Assembly (NCBI RefSeq): GCF_018811945.1
Contig: NZ_JACRVU010000016.1
Span: 1,925 to 62,492 of the forward strand
Source: Gluconobacter sp. P1C6_b
GTDB lineage: Bacteria > Pseudomonadota > Alphaproteobacteria > Acetobacterales > Acetobacteraceae
DNA length: 60,568 nucleotides
Direction of reading: 5' to 3'
The notes beneath the pieces are model-generated. The model did no database searches. It was not told where the DNA came from and saw only the letters and a program-made list of their open reading frames with translations. Positions 32,838 through 41,626 of this stretch are shown one piece after another. The translations under genes and the position numbers were made by a program. The first letter of the stretch is position 1. The number at the start of each line of letters is the position of its first letter.

Positions 32838-35258
32838 TTATTTCGGCAACGCGAAGGCCACAACCTCGTCACTGTTCCGTGTTTTCAGCCCGCCATGTCC
32901 GCCCACGGCCAGCACGACATACTGCCGCCCGTCCTCGCCCATATAAGTCATGGGCGTGGCATTACCGCCCGCATCAAGCTCGGTTCTGAACAGAGTGTGC
33001 CCGTCATGACCATCCAGTACATGGAAGCTCTGGTCCGCCAGCGCGCCCATGAAGACGAGGCCGTTGGGCGTCGTCACACTCCCTCCCATGGAGAAGATGC
33101 TGGTGGGAAGGCCGACTGGCATCCGCAGCATGTTCGTTGGCCCGACATTCTTCGTGGTGCCCAGCGCACGCTCCCAGATGACGCGGCGATGAACAAGGTC
33201 GATTGCCTGCATCTTGCCCCAGGGTGGCGCAAGGCACGGAGCGCCGAACAGTCCGAGCCAGGGCTTAATGACGGCGGCATAGGGCAGGCCATGCTGTGGG
33301 TTGTTGGTAAAAACCGGCTCCGGATAGGGCTGGTTCCAGCCATGCCAGGGTTTGAACAGCCCTTCCTGAACGGCCCTGTCATGTGGCACGAGCGTCATGA
33401 GGAAGGGGATGAACGTCGTGTTGATATACAGGACGCCATGCGTTGGATCGATCGTTCCGCCGTACCAGTCCGCCACGCCATCAAAGGCGGGGAAGCCGAT
33501 CGTGCCCTGCTCGCTGGGCGGTGTGTAGAGGCCCTTGAAGCGCATGGAATGAAAGGCGATCCGGCAGGCAAGCTGGTCGAATGGTGTTGCGCCCCACAGA
33601 TCGTCTTCCGTCAGATCGGGACGACGCAGGTTCGGCATGTCCACCGAATAGGGCTGGGTCGGGGAATAGCGTTCATTGGGGATGTCGCCGTCCGGAACAG
33701 GTTTTTCCTGTACGCGGTAGAACGGCTGGCCCGTCCGCCGATCCAGCACAAAGAGTTCGCCCTGCTTCGTGGTCTGAACGAGGGCCGGGGTCAGCGTGCC
33801 GCTGGCGTCCGGCAGATCGACCAGAGACGGGCCGACGGGAAGATCGAAATCCCACAGATCATGATGCACGGCCTGGAAATGCCAGCGCTCTTCGCCAGTC
33901 GTCAGGTCCAGAGCAACAAGAGAGGTGTCGTATTTCTCGTCAAACGGACGCCGCTTGACGCCATAATAGTCCGGCGTGGCAATGCCGAGCGGCACATAGA
34001 CCATGTTCAGCCCGGCATCAGCCGTATAGACGCCCCAGCCATTCGGCGTTCCGCGTGTGAAGGTTTCGTTGGGGCCGAGCGGACTGTTGGCCGGGACGCG
34101 ACCCATGTCCCACGCCCAGGCAAGCTGCCCGGTCGTGGCATCAAAGGCGCGGATGACACCGGAGGGCTCATCAACGGACTGGTCATCATAGACCCAGCCG
34201 CTCGTGACAATCCGGTTGTGCAGAACCATCGGCGGGGAGGTGATGAAATGGAAGCCCGGCGGAATGGCGTCCATGCCGTCGCGGAGATCAATCTTTCCGT
34301 CATGCCCGAAGCTGTGACAGATCTGCCCGGTCTCGGCATCAAGTGCGAAAAGCGTCGGCGGAGAGCCTGAAACTGTCGAGATGATGCGATGGGTGCAGTC
34401 CGTGGCGCCCGGAATGTTGGCGTAGGAGACGCCACGGCAGGCCTGATAGATGTTTGCGCCAAACTCTCCGCCGGGCCGGTAGTGCCAGACCTCCTTGCCG
34501 GTTGTGGCATCCAGCGCCACGACGTCACGGTGCGGCGTGCAGAAGAACAGACGGTTGCCGATCTTGATGAGCGTGGCTTCGAAACTGAACTCGCGGCCAC
34601 GGGAGTTCTCGCCGGGGCGGGGAAGATCGCCACTATGATAGACCCAGGCGACTTTCAGGTTATGGGCGTTCTGTGCGTTGATCTGCGTCGGGGCTGCAAA
34701 ACGGTCTCCGGCCGGTGTGCCGCCATGGAACTGCCAGTCATTGGCGGCCATCTGGTCACTTCCGGACAGGCTGGCCCCCGTTGATCCCGGGAAAGGATTG
34801 AACTGCTGGTAGCGCTGGCCCGTGATGTACCAGCCACAGGCGAACATGAAGACAAACAGCGCGAGACAGCTCCCCATGCCACCCAGCACGGTGCCATTGA
34901 TCCGGACATGGCTCCGACTGTCCATCAGTCGTCCGCCGACCCAGGGGCCGAACACCCACAGACCGATGCCGGTGGGAAGGGCCAGGGGCGGAATGAGCCG
35001 CCAGCCATCCAGCCCGACGCGCCACAGCGCCCAGATCAGGGTATAGGCCAGCAGGGCGGCATAGAGTGCCAGACCGGAACGCCGTCCCATGGTCAGCATG
35101 ATACCGGACAGGATCATGAGCAGACCGGCCACGGCGTAATAGAATGAACCACCCAGTGCGATGAGCCGCAGCCCCGGCAGGAAGAGGGCCAGTCCCAGTA
35201 TGGCGAGACCAATACCGGTCAGGGTCTGCAATAACGGCCGGGCGGAAGACGACGCCAT
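32838..35258 (-). CDS. gcd: membrane-bound PQQ-dependent glucose dehydrogenase
   Basis: An 806-residue quinoprotein that oxidises D-glucose to glucono-delta-lactone on the periplasmic face and passes electrons to ubiquinone. The first 150 residues contain five membrane helices (TGIGLAILGLALFLPGLRLIALGG onward). The eight-bladed PQQ propeller follows (DWQFHGGTPAGDRFAAPTQIN, NRLFFCTPHRDVVALDATTGKEVW, GWVYDDQSVDEPSGVIRAFD, TPNGLVFMGALADQSFHVLD). Length matches mGDH from Gluconobacter and E. coli. AAGGA lies 9 bases before the start. It is the hallmark of incomplete sugar oxidation in acetic acid bacteria. Confidence 0.96.
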   Translation of the reverse strand: MASSSARPLLQTLTGIGLAILGLALFLPGLRLIALGGSFYYAVAGLLMILSGIMLTMGRRSGLALYAALLAYTLIWALWRVGLDGWRLIPPLALPTGIGLWVFGPWVGGRLMDSRSHVRINGTVLGGMGSCLALFVFMFACGWYITGQRYQQFNPFPGSTGASLSGSDQMAANDWQFHGGTPAGDRFAAPTQINAQNAHNLKVAWVYHSGDLPRPGENSRGREFSFEATLIKIGNRLFFCTPHRDVVALDATTGKEVWHYRPGGEFGANIYQACRGVSYANIPGATDCTHRIISTVSGSPPTLFALDAETGQICHSFGHDGKIDLRDGMDAIPPGFHFITSPPMVLHNRIVTSGWVYDDQSVDEPSGVIRAFDATTGQLAWAWDMGRVPANSPLGPNETFTRGTPNGWGVYTADAGLNMVYVPLGIATPDYYGVKRRPFDEKYDTSLVALDLTTGEERWHFQAVHHDLWDFDLPVGPSLVDLPDASGTLTPALVQTTKQGELFVLDRRTGQPFYRVQEKPVPDGDIPNERYSPTQPYSVDMPNLRRPDLTEDDLWGATPFDQLACRIAFHSMRFKGLYTPPSEQGTIGFPAFDGVADWYGGTIDPTHGVLYINTTFIPFLMTLVPHDRAVQEGLFKPWHGWNQPYPEPVFTNNPQHGLPYAAVIKPWLGLFGAPCLAPPWGKMQAIDLVHRRVIWERALGTTKNVGPTNMLRMPVGLPTSIFSMGGSVTTPNGLVFMGALADQSFHVLDGHDGHTLFRTELDAGGNATPMTYMGEDGRQYVVLAVGGHGGLKTRNSDEVVAFALPK

Positions 35259-35387
35259 GGATGTTTTTCCTTCGGAATGGATCTGAAGGATTTAAAGTAC
35301 GGCGTCAGAATGCAGTTTCTTTAAAATATAGAGAGCAGGAAAGCGGTTGGGCAGCGTTGGACGTCACCGGCTGCCCGCAGTCTGGAA

Positions 35388-35651
35388 TTAAGCGGAGACG
35401 CTGAGCAGGTGGCTCGTGTCGCTGCTGGAACCGGAGTTCGAGGAGCCGCCGGACGTCGTCTCGGAGATGATGTTGCCCTGGGCGTCTTCGACGATGGTCG
35501 TCGTGGAGCCATCGGCGTTCAGCTTGGTCGTGGTGGTTTCCTGTGTGGAGGAGGTGCCGCTGGACGACGATGAGGCGCTGGAGGAGGACGCGGTGCCCGA
35601 GCTGTAAAGGCTGCTCATGGCGGACGAGCCGATGGAGGAAATGCTTGTCAT
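35388..35651 (-). CDS. Ser/Thr-rich low-complexity small protein
   Basis: An 87-residue protein, about half Ser and Thr: an N-terminal serine tract, a middle segment ETTTTKLNADGSTTTIVEDAQGNIISETTS, and a serine/glycine tail ending HLLSVSA. GGAG lies 11 bases upstream. No signal peptide, cysteine or membrane segment is seen. The middle segment could form a beta hairpin repeated in similar acetic acid bacterial proteins. Role unknown; a secreted or structural peptide is possible. The opposite strand also has an open frame, a by-product of the composition. Confidence 0.6.
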   Translation of the reverse strand: MTSISSIGSSAMSSLYSSGTASSSSASSSSSGTSSTQETTTTKLNADGSTTTIVEDAQGNIISETTSGGSSNSGSSSDTSHLLSVSA

Positions 35652-35721
35652 GGGGAAAAGACTCCGTGGGATAGGAACGAAGTCATTTTCGGATCAGAAA
35701 GTTAATAAAGGATAAGGAGCA

Positions 35722-35798
35722 ATGTAACCGAGTGATACGGATTGTATAAGGTCATGAACCGTGCGGATGTTACATTGAGAATGGAACGCCTGTTACAT
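35722..35798. promoter_or_regulatory. three copies of GTTACAT/ATGTAAC upstream of the Ser/Thr-rich gene
   Basis: ATGTAAC at 35722-35728, GTTACAT at 35769-35775 and GTTACAT at 35792-35798 lie in the AT-rich gap between the Ser/Thr-rich gene and mazG, both minus strand. They are probably sites for an unidentified regulator of the small gene; no regulator is recognised. Confidence 0.35.
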
Positions 35799-35831
35799 AC
35801 GGATTAGACGCCCGCACCGAAAATCCGGGTC

Positions 35832-36614
35832 TCATTTCATGCCGGGCAGCTTCTTCGCGGCCTGCCAGAGGGCTTCCATCGTCGGAAGATCCTGTTCGGC
35901 CATGGTCTGTCCCTTTTCGGCCAGCATGGTTTCCATGGCTTCAAAGCGACGGGTGAACTTGTCGTTGCTGCGCCGCAGGGCGGCTTCGGGGTCGATATCC
36001 AGTTTGCGGGCAAGGCTGGCGACCGTGAAGAGGACATCGCCCAGTTCGTCCTCGATCCGGTCACGGTCTCCGCCAATTTCGGCTTTCAGTTCGTCGATCT
36101 CTTCGTGGACCTTGTTCAGAATGCCAGCGGCGTCGTCCCAGTCGAAACCGACGCGGGCCGCACGGCGCGTCAGCTTGGCGGCGCGCATGAGAGCGGGAAG
36201 GGGCAGGGCGACACCCGCAAGCGTGCCATATTCAGCCTTGCGCTGACGCTCGGCTTCCTTTTCCCGCTCCCAAGTATCGTCATCCAGCGCAGCATCGCCG
36301 AAAACATGCGGATGACGGCGCACCAGCTTGTCGGCGATCGTGCCCGCAACGGTCTCAAAATCAAACTGCCCGGCTTCCTCGGCCATCTGGGCCTGAAAGA
36401 CCACCTGAAGCAGCAGGTCACCCAGTTCGTCGGGGATGGCATCGCGGTCGTCACGGGCGATGGCGTCCATGACCTCATAGGCTTCCTCGATGGCGAAGGG
36501 GGCAATCGTGGCCGGGGTCTGCTCCACGTCCCAGGGACAACCGCTCTCGGGGTCGCGCAGGCGCTTCATGACATCCAGCAGGCGGTCGATCTGCCGGGAG
36601 GAGGACTGGGTCAT
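35832..36614 (-). CDS. mazG: nucleoside triphosphate pyrophosphohydrolase MazG
   Basis: A 260-residue enzyme hydrolysing NTPs and dNTPs to monophosphates, cleaning the nucleotide pool. Two tandem MazG domains are visible: the first (residues about 20-120) with CPWDVEQTPATIAPFAIEEAYEVMDAI and ELGDLLLQVVFQAQMA, the second (about 165-235) with EEIDELKAEI and EDELGDVLFTVASLARKL. EExxE and ExxD metal motifs are intact in both. It is alone, divergent from argC. Confidence 0.94.
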   Translation of the reverse strand: MTQSSSRQIDRLLDVMKRLRDPESGCPWDVEQTPATIAPFAIEEAYEVMDAIARDDRDAIPDELGDLLLQVVFQAQMAEEAGQFDFETVAGTIADKLVRRHPHVFGDAALDDDTWEREKEAERQRKAEYGTLAGVALPLPALMRAAKLTRRAARVGFDWDDAAGILNKVHEEIDELKAEIGGDRDRIEDELGDVLFTVASLARKLDIDPEAALRRSNDKFTRRFEAMETMLAEKGQTMAEQDLPTMEALWQAAKKLPGMK

Positions 36615-36789
36615 GGAAACATCCTGCTGTTATCGTGCTGCAAAGGTTCATACCTGCGTGGCTTCATGGATGAAAGCGCCGCGAAGGGTGGCAGCGGGTG
36701 ACAGCATGACATTCCCGACGTAAAACGACTGCCGGACGTTTCAGGCATCTGCCGGGGCGAAACGGATTTTCAGACAGGATGGACGGCGC

Positions 36790-37689
36790 ATGGCACGCAT
36801 TTTCATTGATGGGGAAGCAGGCACGACAGGTCTGGGCATCCGCCAGCGGATCGAGGCGCTTCCGGCTTCCTATGGTCTGGAGATCCTGTCCATCGACCCG
36901 GCCCTGCGCAAGGACACCGCCGCGCGGCGCTCCATGCTCGAACAGGCTGATATCGCCATCCTGTGTCTCCCGGATGACGCTGCCCGGGAAACGGTGGCGC
37001 TGGCCGAAGGGCTGAACGTCCGAATTCTGGATGCCAGTACCGCGCATCGGATCGCTGATGGCTGGGTTTATGGTTTTCCGGAAATGGATGCGGAACAGGC
37101 TGCTGTCATCAGGAATGCGCGGTTTGTCGCCAATCCCGGCTGCTATCCGACGGGCGCCATTGCCCTGATGCGGCCTCTGGTCTGGGCAGGGATGCTCCCG
37201 GCCGATCATCCCGTCTCCATCAACGCTGTCTCCGGCTACAGCGGAGCAGGGCGTGTCGCGATCGAGGAGCACGAGAAGAACGGCGGTCCGGCCTTCTTCC
37301 TGTATGGGCTGAACCTCAAGCACAAGCATCTGCCTGAAATCCGGCACTATTCGGGTCTGACGCGCCAGCCGCTGTTCGTGCCGTCGGTCGGGCATTTCCC
37401 GCAGGGCATGATTGTCTCCATTCCGCTGCACCTGAAGGATCTGCCGGGGCAGCCTTCGGCCGCGGAACTGGAAGCTGTGCTCCAGGACGCTTACGCCGGA
37501 TGCGCCCATGTACATGTTGTCCCCGCCGAAACACGGCTTGAGGCCGACACTCTCGCCAATACCGACGACATGGAACTGCGCGTCCATCATAATGGCGAAC
37601 AGGTTGTTCTGACCGCACGGTTGGACAATCTGGGGAAGGGAGCCTCGGGGGCAGCGATCCAGAATCTGCTTCTGATGCTGGGGCTTTAA
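36790..37689 (+). CDS. argC: N-acetyl-gamma-glutamyl-phosphate reductase, type 2
   Basis: A 299-residue enzyme for the third step of arginine synthesis. It lacks the long insert of type 1 enzymes, hence type 2. ARIFIDGEAGTTGLGIRQRIEALP binds NADP. The catalytic Cys118 lies in VANPGCYPTGA. HKHLPEIRHYSGL and FVPSVGHFPQGM complete the family pattern. It is monocistronic, divergent from mazG and 70 bases before tRNA-Leu. Confidence 0.95.
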   Translation: MARIFIDGEAGTTGLGIRQRIEALPASYGLEILSIDPALRKDTAARRSMLEQADIAILCLPDDAARETVALAEGLNVRILDASTAHRIADGWVYGFPEMDAEQAAVIRNARFVANPGCYPTGAIALMRPLVWAGMLPADHPVSINAVSGYSGAGRVAIEEHEKNGGPAFFLYGLNLKHKHLPEIRHYSGLTRQPLFVPSVGHFPQGMIVSIPLHLKDLPGQPSAAELEAVLQDAYAGCAHVHVVPAETRLEADTLANTDDMELRVHHNGEQVVLTARLDNLGKGASGAAIQNLLLMLGL

Positions 37690-37763
37690 AAACCTCATTC
37701 TGCGGCCCGGATTTTGCAGTCTGGCACTTTTGCCGGGAATGCATTAGGGTTCGGGCCGCCCGC

Positions 37764-37847
37764 GCGAGAGTGGCGGAACGGTAGACGCAGTCGGCTCAAA
37801 ATCGACCGCCGAAAGGCATAGGGGTTCGAGTCCCCTCTCTCGCACCA
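37764..37847 (+). tRNA. tRNA-Leu (anticodon CAA), CCA encoded
   Basis: A class II tRNA with an acceptor stem GCGAGAG/CTCTCGC, a loop CTCAAAA carrying CAA, a variable arm (CGCCGAAAGGCA) and T arm GGGGTTCGAGTCCCC. CCA is encoded. It reads UUG codons. Confidence 0.95.
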
Positions 37848-37901
37848 TGAGCGGTCATTTCCTGCCGGAATGACCTCAGGACCGATCAGCCCGGAACGAG
37901 C

Positions 37902-39059
37902 ATGTCCAAGCCGACTGTCAAACCCTCCCGCCCGTTCTTCTCCTCAGGTCCCTGCGCCAAGCGCCCCGGATGGTCGTTGTCCGGCCTGGACCAGGCCCTG
38001 CTGGGCCGTTCGCATCGTGCGCCGGAAGGGCGCGCGCGTCTCAAGGAAGTCATTACACGCTCCAAAGACCTGCTCGGCATTCCATCGGACTGGCGTGTTG
38101 GCATTGTCCCGGCTTCCGATACCGGGGCCGTGGAAATGATTCTGTGGGCCCTTGCCGGTGAGCGCGGGATTGATGTCCTGTCTTTCGAAAGCTTTTCCGG
38201 AACCTGGGCGCAGGACCTGCGCGACGTTCTGAAAATCGAGGATCTGCGGGTTCTGGACGCCCCTTATGGCGAACTGCCGGACCTGACGAAAGTGGACTGG
38301 ACCCGCGATGTCGTTCTGACATGGAACGGCACGACGTCGGGCGTCTGCATCCCGGATGCGAGTGCCATTCCGGCCGAACACGAAGGCCTCGTCATCTGCG
38401 ATGCCACGTCTGCTGCCTTTGCGATGGATCTGCCGTGGGACCGGCTCGATATCGTGACCTGGTCGTGGCAGAAAGCGCTTGGGGGCGAGGCAGCGCATGG
38501 CATGGTGGCGCTCAGCCCGCGTGTTGCTGCTCGTCTGTCCCAGCCGTCTCCGCGTCCGCTGCCCAAGATTTTCCGTCTGGCCAACAAGAAGGGCCTGATC
38601 GAGGCCATCTTCGAAGGCGATACGATCAACACGCCATCCATGCTCTGCGTCGAGGACGCGCTGGACGGTCTGCGCTGGGCTGAACAGATTGGTGGTCTTC
38701 CCGCCCTGAAGGCCCGTTCGCAGAAGAATCTGGCTGCCGTGACGAAATGGATCGCGACAGCGGACTGGGTGTCCTTTCTGTCTGCCAGGGAAGAGACTCG
38801 GTCCAGTACGTCGATCTGCCTGAAAATCACGGCGCCGTGGTTTGAAAGTCTGTCTGCCGAAGCGAAGGGCAAGGCCGTCAAGCATCTGACGGGCCTCGTG
38901 GCGCAGGAAGGCGCGGGTTACGATCTTGCATCCTATCGTGATGCCCCGGCTGGTCTGCGGATCTGGGGTGGTGCCACGGTCGAGACGGCGGATATCGAGG
39001 CGCTGCTGCCCTGGCTGGACTGGGCCCATGAGCAGACCCGCGCGGAGTTCTCCGCATGA
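37902..39059 (+). CDS. serC: phosphoserine aminotransferase SerC
   Basis: A 385-residue PLP enzyme converting 3-phosphohydroxypyruvate to phosphoserine. [15 protein letters not shown] starts the family's alphaproteobacterial form. [20 protein letters not shown] and the PLP lysine in [16 protein letters not shown] are visible, then [19 protein letters not shown]. It heads a serC-hisZ-purA cluster. The start lies 55 bases after tRNA-Leu. SerA, often adjacent in alphaproteobacteria, is missing. Confidence 0.93.
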   Translation: MSKPTVKPSRPFFSSGPCAKRPGWSLSGLDQALLGRSHRAPEGRARLKEVITRSKDLLGIPSDWRVGIVPASDTGAVEMILWALAGERGIDVLSFESFSGTWAQDLRDVLKIEDLRVLDAPYGELPDLTKVDWTRDVVLTWNGTTSGVCIPDASAIPAEHEGLVICDATSAAFAMDLPWDRLDIVTWSWQKALGGEAAHGMVALSPRVAARLSQPSPRPLPKIFRLANKKGLIEAIFEGDTINTPSMLCVEDALDGLRWAEQIGGLPALKARSQKNLAAVTKWIATADWVSFLSAREETRSSTSICLKITAPWFESLSAEAKGKAVKHLTGLVAQEGAGYDLASYRDAPAGLRIWGGATVETADIEALLPWLDWAHEQTRAEFSA

Positions 39060-40195
39060 GCCTGTATTCCGAGACCCCGAGCGCCGCGCTCCTGCCGTCC
39101 GGATTTGCCGATCTTCTTCCCGGTGAAGCCGAAGCGGAAGCCCGGGGCATCGCTAGCGTGATGGAGGCCTTTTCCCGTCACGGTTATCAGCGCGTCCGTC
39201 CGCCCCTGCTGGAGTTTGAAAGCTCTCTGCTGGGTGGCTCCGGCGAATCCCTTGCCCCCCAGACCTTCCGTCTGATGGACCCGAACTCGCACCGCATGAT
39301 GGCGCTGCGTCCGGACATGACGACGCAGATCGCCCGCATTGCGAGCATCCGCCTTCAGGACGCGCCACGTCCGCTGCGCCTGTCCTATTCAGGAAGCTGC
39401 ATTGTTGTCGGTACGCCAGGCCGTGAAGCCGATCGTCAGGTCTCGCAGGCTGGAATCGAACTGATTGGTCCCGACAGCGCGCAGGCCGATGCGGAAGTCA
39501 TTGCGCTCGGAGCGAAGGCACTTGCGGAATTGGGGATCAAAGGCGTGTCCTTCGATCTGTCCATGCCCGCTCTGGCGCTGGGCCTGATCGAAGGCGTCAT
39601 TCCCGAAGCCGATCGTGAGCCGCTGCTGCATGCGCTGGACCGCAAGGACGCCAGTGCGGTGGCCGAACTGGGCGGTCCGATTGCCGGAATGCTGGCGGTC
39701 ATGCTGCGCGCTGCCGGGCCTGCCGATCGTGCGCTGGATCTGCTGGCGGAGCTGGATTATCCTGAGGAAATTGCCGGGCATTTCGAGCGTCTGGCAGCAT
39801 CCGTGTCGGCGATCCGCGAGCGTAGCCCGGATCTGCGTCTGACGATCGATCCCGTCGATTTCCGGGGCTGGCGCTATCATACCGGACTGTGTGTGACGGT
39901 GTTTTCGACCAGTTCGCGTGAAGAACTGGGGCGTGGCGGACGCTATCTCGCCGGGCAGGAGCCTGCCTGTGGCCTGACGCTTCGTCCGCAGGCCCTTCTG
40001 CGTGCGGCCCCGGTGTCTGCGACGCGTCCGCGCTGCTATGTGCCGGTCGATCTTGATGTGCGTAGCCTCTCCAGTCTGCATGAAGCCGGATATGCCACGG
40101 TGTCCGCCCTGTCCCATGACGAGGATCTGGCGGCCCAGGCGCGGCATCTGCGCTGTACCCATGTCTGGAAGGATGGTGCGGCCCAGCCGCTCTGA
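39056..40195 (+). CDS. hisZ: ATP phosphoribosyltransferase regulatory subunit HisZ
   Basis: A 379-residue histidyl-tRNA synthetase paralogue that activates the short-form HisG in the first step of histidine synthesis. Class II aaRS motifs remain: [47 protein letters not shown], and [15 protein letters not shown]. The anticodon-binding domain is missing, as expected. The start overlaps the serC stop (ATGA). The presence of HisZ implies a short HisG elsewhere. Confidence 0.93.
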   Translation: MSLYSETPSAALLPSGFADLLPGEAEAEARGIASVMEAFSRHGYQRVRPPLLEFESSLLGGSGESLAPQTFRLMDPNSHRMMALRPDMTTQIARIASIRLQDAPRPLRLSYSGSCIVVGTPGREADRQVSQAGIELIGPDSAQADAEVIALGAKALAELGIKGVSFDLSMPALALGLIEGVIPEADREPLLHALDRKDASAVAELGGPIAGMLAVMLRAAGPADRALDLLAELDYPEEIAGHFERLAASVSAIRERSPDLRLTIDPVDFRGWRYHTGLCVTVFSTSSREELGRGGRYLAGQEPACGLTLRPQALLRAAPVSATRPRCYVPVDLDVRSLSSLHEAGYATVSALSHDEDLAAQARHLRCTHVWKDGAAQPL

Positions 40196-40248
40196 TCCAC
40201 CGTCCTCTTTCGTTTTCCCCTGTATCGTCAGCTCTAGGAAGTCAGCTC

Positions 40249-41538
40249 ATGTCCAACGTCACCGTGATCGGAACCCAGTGGGGGGACGAGGGTAAAGGCA
40301 AGATCGTCGACTGGCTCGCCAGCCGCGCCGATATCGTTGTCCGCTTTCAGGGTGGTCATAACGCCGGTCACACGCTGGTCGTGGGCGATCAGGTCTATAA
40401 GCTGTCCCTGCTGCCGTCCGGTCTGGTTCGTGGCAAGATCGGCGTGATCGGCAACGGCGTCGTCGTGGATCCCAAGGCACTGATGACGGAAATCGACCGC
40501 GTGACGGCTCAGGGGCTGGTGGTTACGCCCGAGACGCTGTGGATCGCTGAGAACGCGCCGCTGATTCTGCCGGTGCATGGTGCGCTCGACCGGGCCCGCG
40601 AAGCCGCCCGTGGCGACCACAAGATCGGCACGACCGGCCGCGGTATCGGTCCGGCCTACGAAGACAAGGTGGCCCGTCGCGCCATCCGCATCTGCGATCT
40701 GGCCGAGCCCGAGACGCTGGACTGGAAGCTGGACGAACTGCTCCTGCACCACAACACGCTGCTCGCCGGTCTGGGCGCCGAGACGTTCACCAAGGACCAG
40801 CTCAAGGACTTCCTGGCCGAGATCACCCCGCGCCTTCTGCCGTTCTCCTGTCAGGTCTGGGATCGTCTGGACGAAGGGCGCCGTGCCGGTCGTCGCATCC
40901 TGTTCGAAGGTGCGCAGGCCGTCATGCTGGATGTCGATCACGGCACCTATCCGTTCGTCACGAGCTCCAACACGGTTGCAGCCGTGGCAGCTTCGGGCAG
41001 TGGTGTCAGCCCGTCTTCCGTCGGCTTCGTGCTCGGGATCGCCAAGGCCTACACGACCCGCGTGGGCGAGGGGCCGTTCCCAACCGAGCTGCACGACCAG
41101 ACCGGTCGCACTCTTGGCGAGCGTGGGCATGAGTTCGGCACCGTCACCGGTCGTCCGCGTCGCTGCGGCTGGTTCGATGCGGTTCTGATTCGTCGTGCTG
41201 TTCGGGTCGGTGGCGTCAGCGGCATTGCCCTGACGAAGCTCGACGTTCTGGATGGTCTGGACGAGATTTCCATCTGCGTCGGCTATGAACTGGACGGTCA
41301 GAAGATCGAGACCTTCCCGTCTGCTCCGGGCGCACAGGCCCGCGTCAAGCCGGTTTACGAGACGATGCCGGGCTGGAAGGAAACCACCGCAGGCGCTCGT
41401 TCCTGGGCCGAGCTCCCGGCACAGGCCATCAAGTATGTCCGTCGCATCGAGGAACTGATTGAAGCCCCTGTGACGCTGCTCTCCACCAGTCCGGAACGCG
41501 ACGACACCATCCTGATGCGCGATCCGTTCGAGGACTAA
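40249..41538 (+). CDS. purA: adenylosuccinate synthetase PurA
   Basis: A 429-residue GTP-dependent enzyme turning IMP and aspartate into adenylosuccinate. [17 protein letters not shown] opens with the catalytic Asp and P-loop-like segment; [53 protein letters not shown] and TKLDVLDGL follow. The length is standard. AGGAAG precedes the start by 7 bases. It closes the serC-hisZ-purA cluster. Confidence 0.97.
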   Translation: MSNVTVIGTQWGDEGKGKIVDWLASRADIVVRFQGGHNAGHTLVVGDQVYKLSLLPSGLVRGKIGVIGNGVVVDPKALMTEIDRVTAQGLVVTPETLWIAENAPLILPVHGALDRAREAARGDHKIGTTGRGIGPAYEDKVARRAIRICDLAEPETLDWKLDELLLHHNTLLAGLGAETFTKDQLKDFLAEITPRLLPFSCQVWDRLDEGRRAGRRILFEGAQAVMLDVDHGTYPFVTSSNTVAAVAASGSGVSPSSVGFVLGIAKAYTTRVGEGPFPTELHDQTGRTLGERGHEFGTVTGRPRRCGWFDAVLIRRAVRVGGVSGIALTKLDVLDGLDEISICVGYELDGQKIETFPSAPGAQARVKPVYETMPGWKETTAGARSWAELPAQAIKYVRRIEELIEAPVTLLSTSPERDDTILMRDPFED

Positions 41539-41626
41539 ATCCTTAACTCCGGAATCGGCCCTGCATTAACGAAGTCTCAATCCCTGTCCGGCACAAAAGA
41601 CCGGATAGGGAAACAACGGGACTTCA

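Noticed and set aside
32817-34370. 517-residue plus-strand frame over the glucose dehydrogenase
   Set aside because: Antisense shadow; the dehydrogenase has full-length family similarity.
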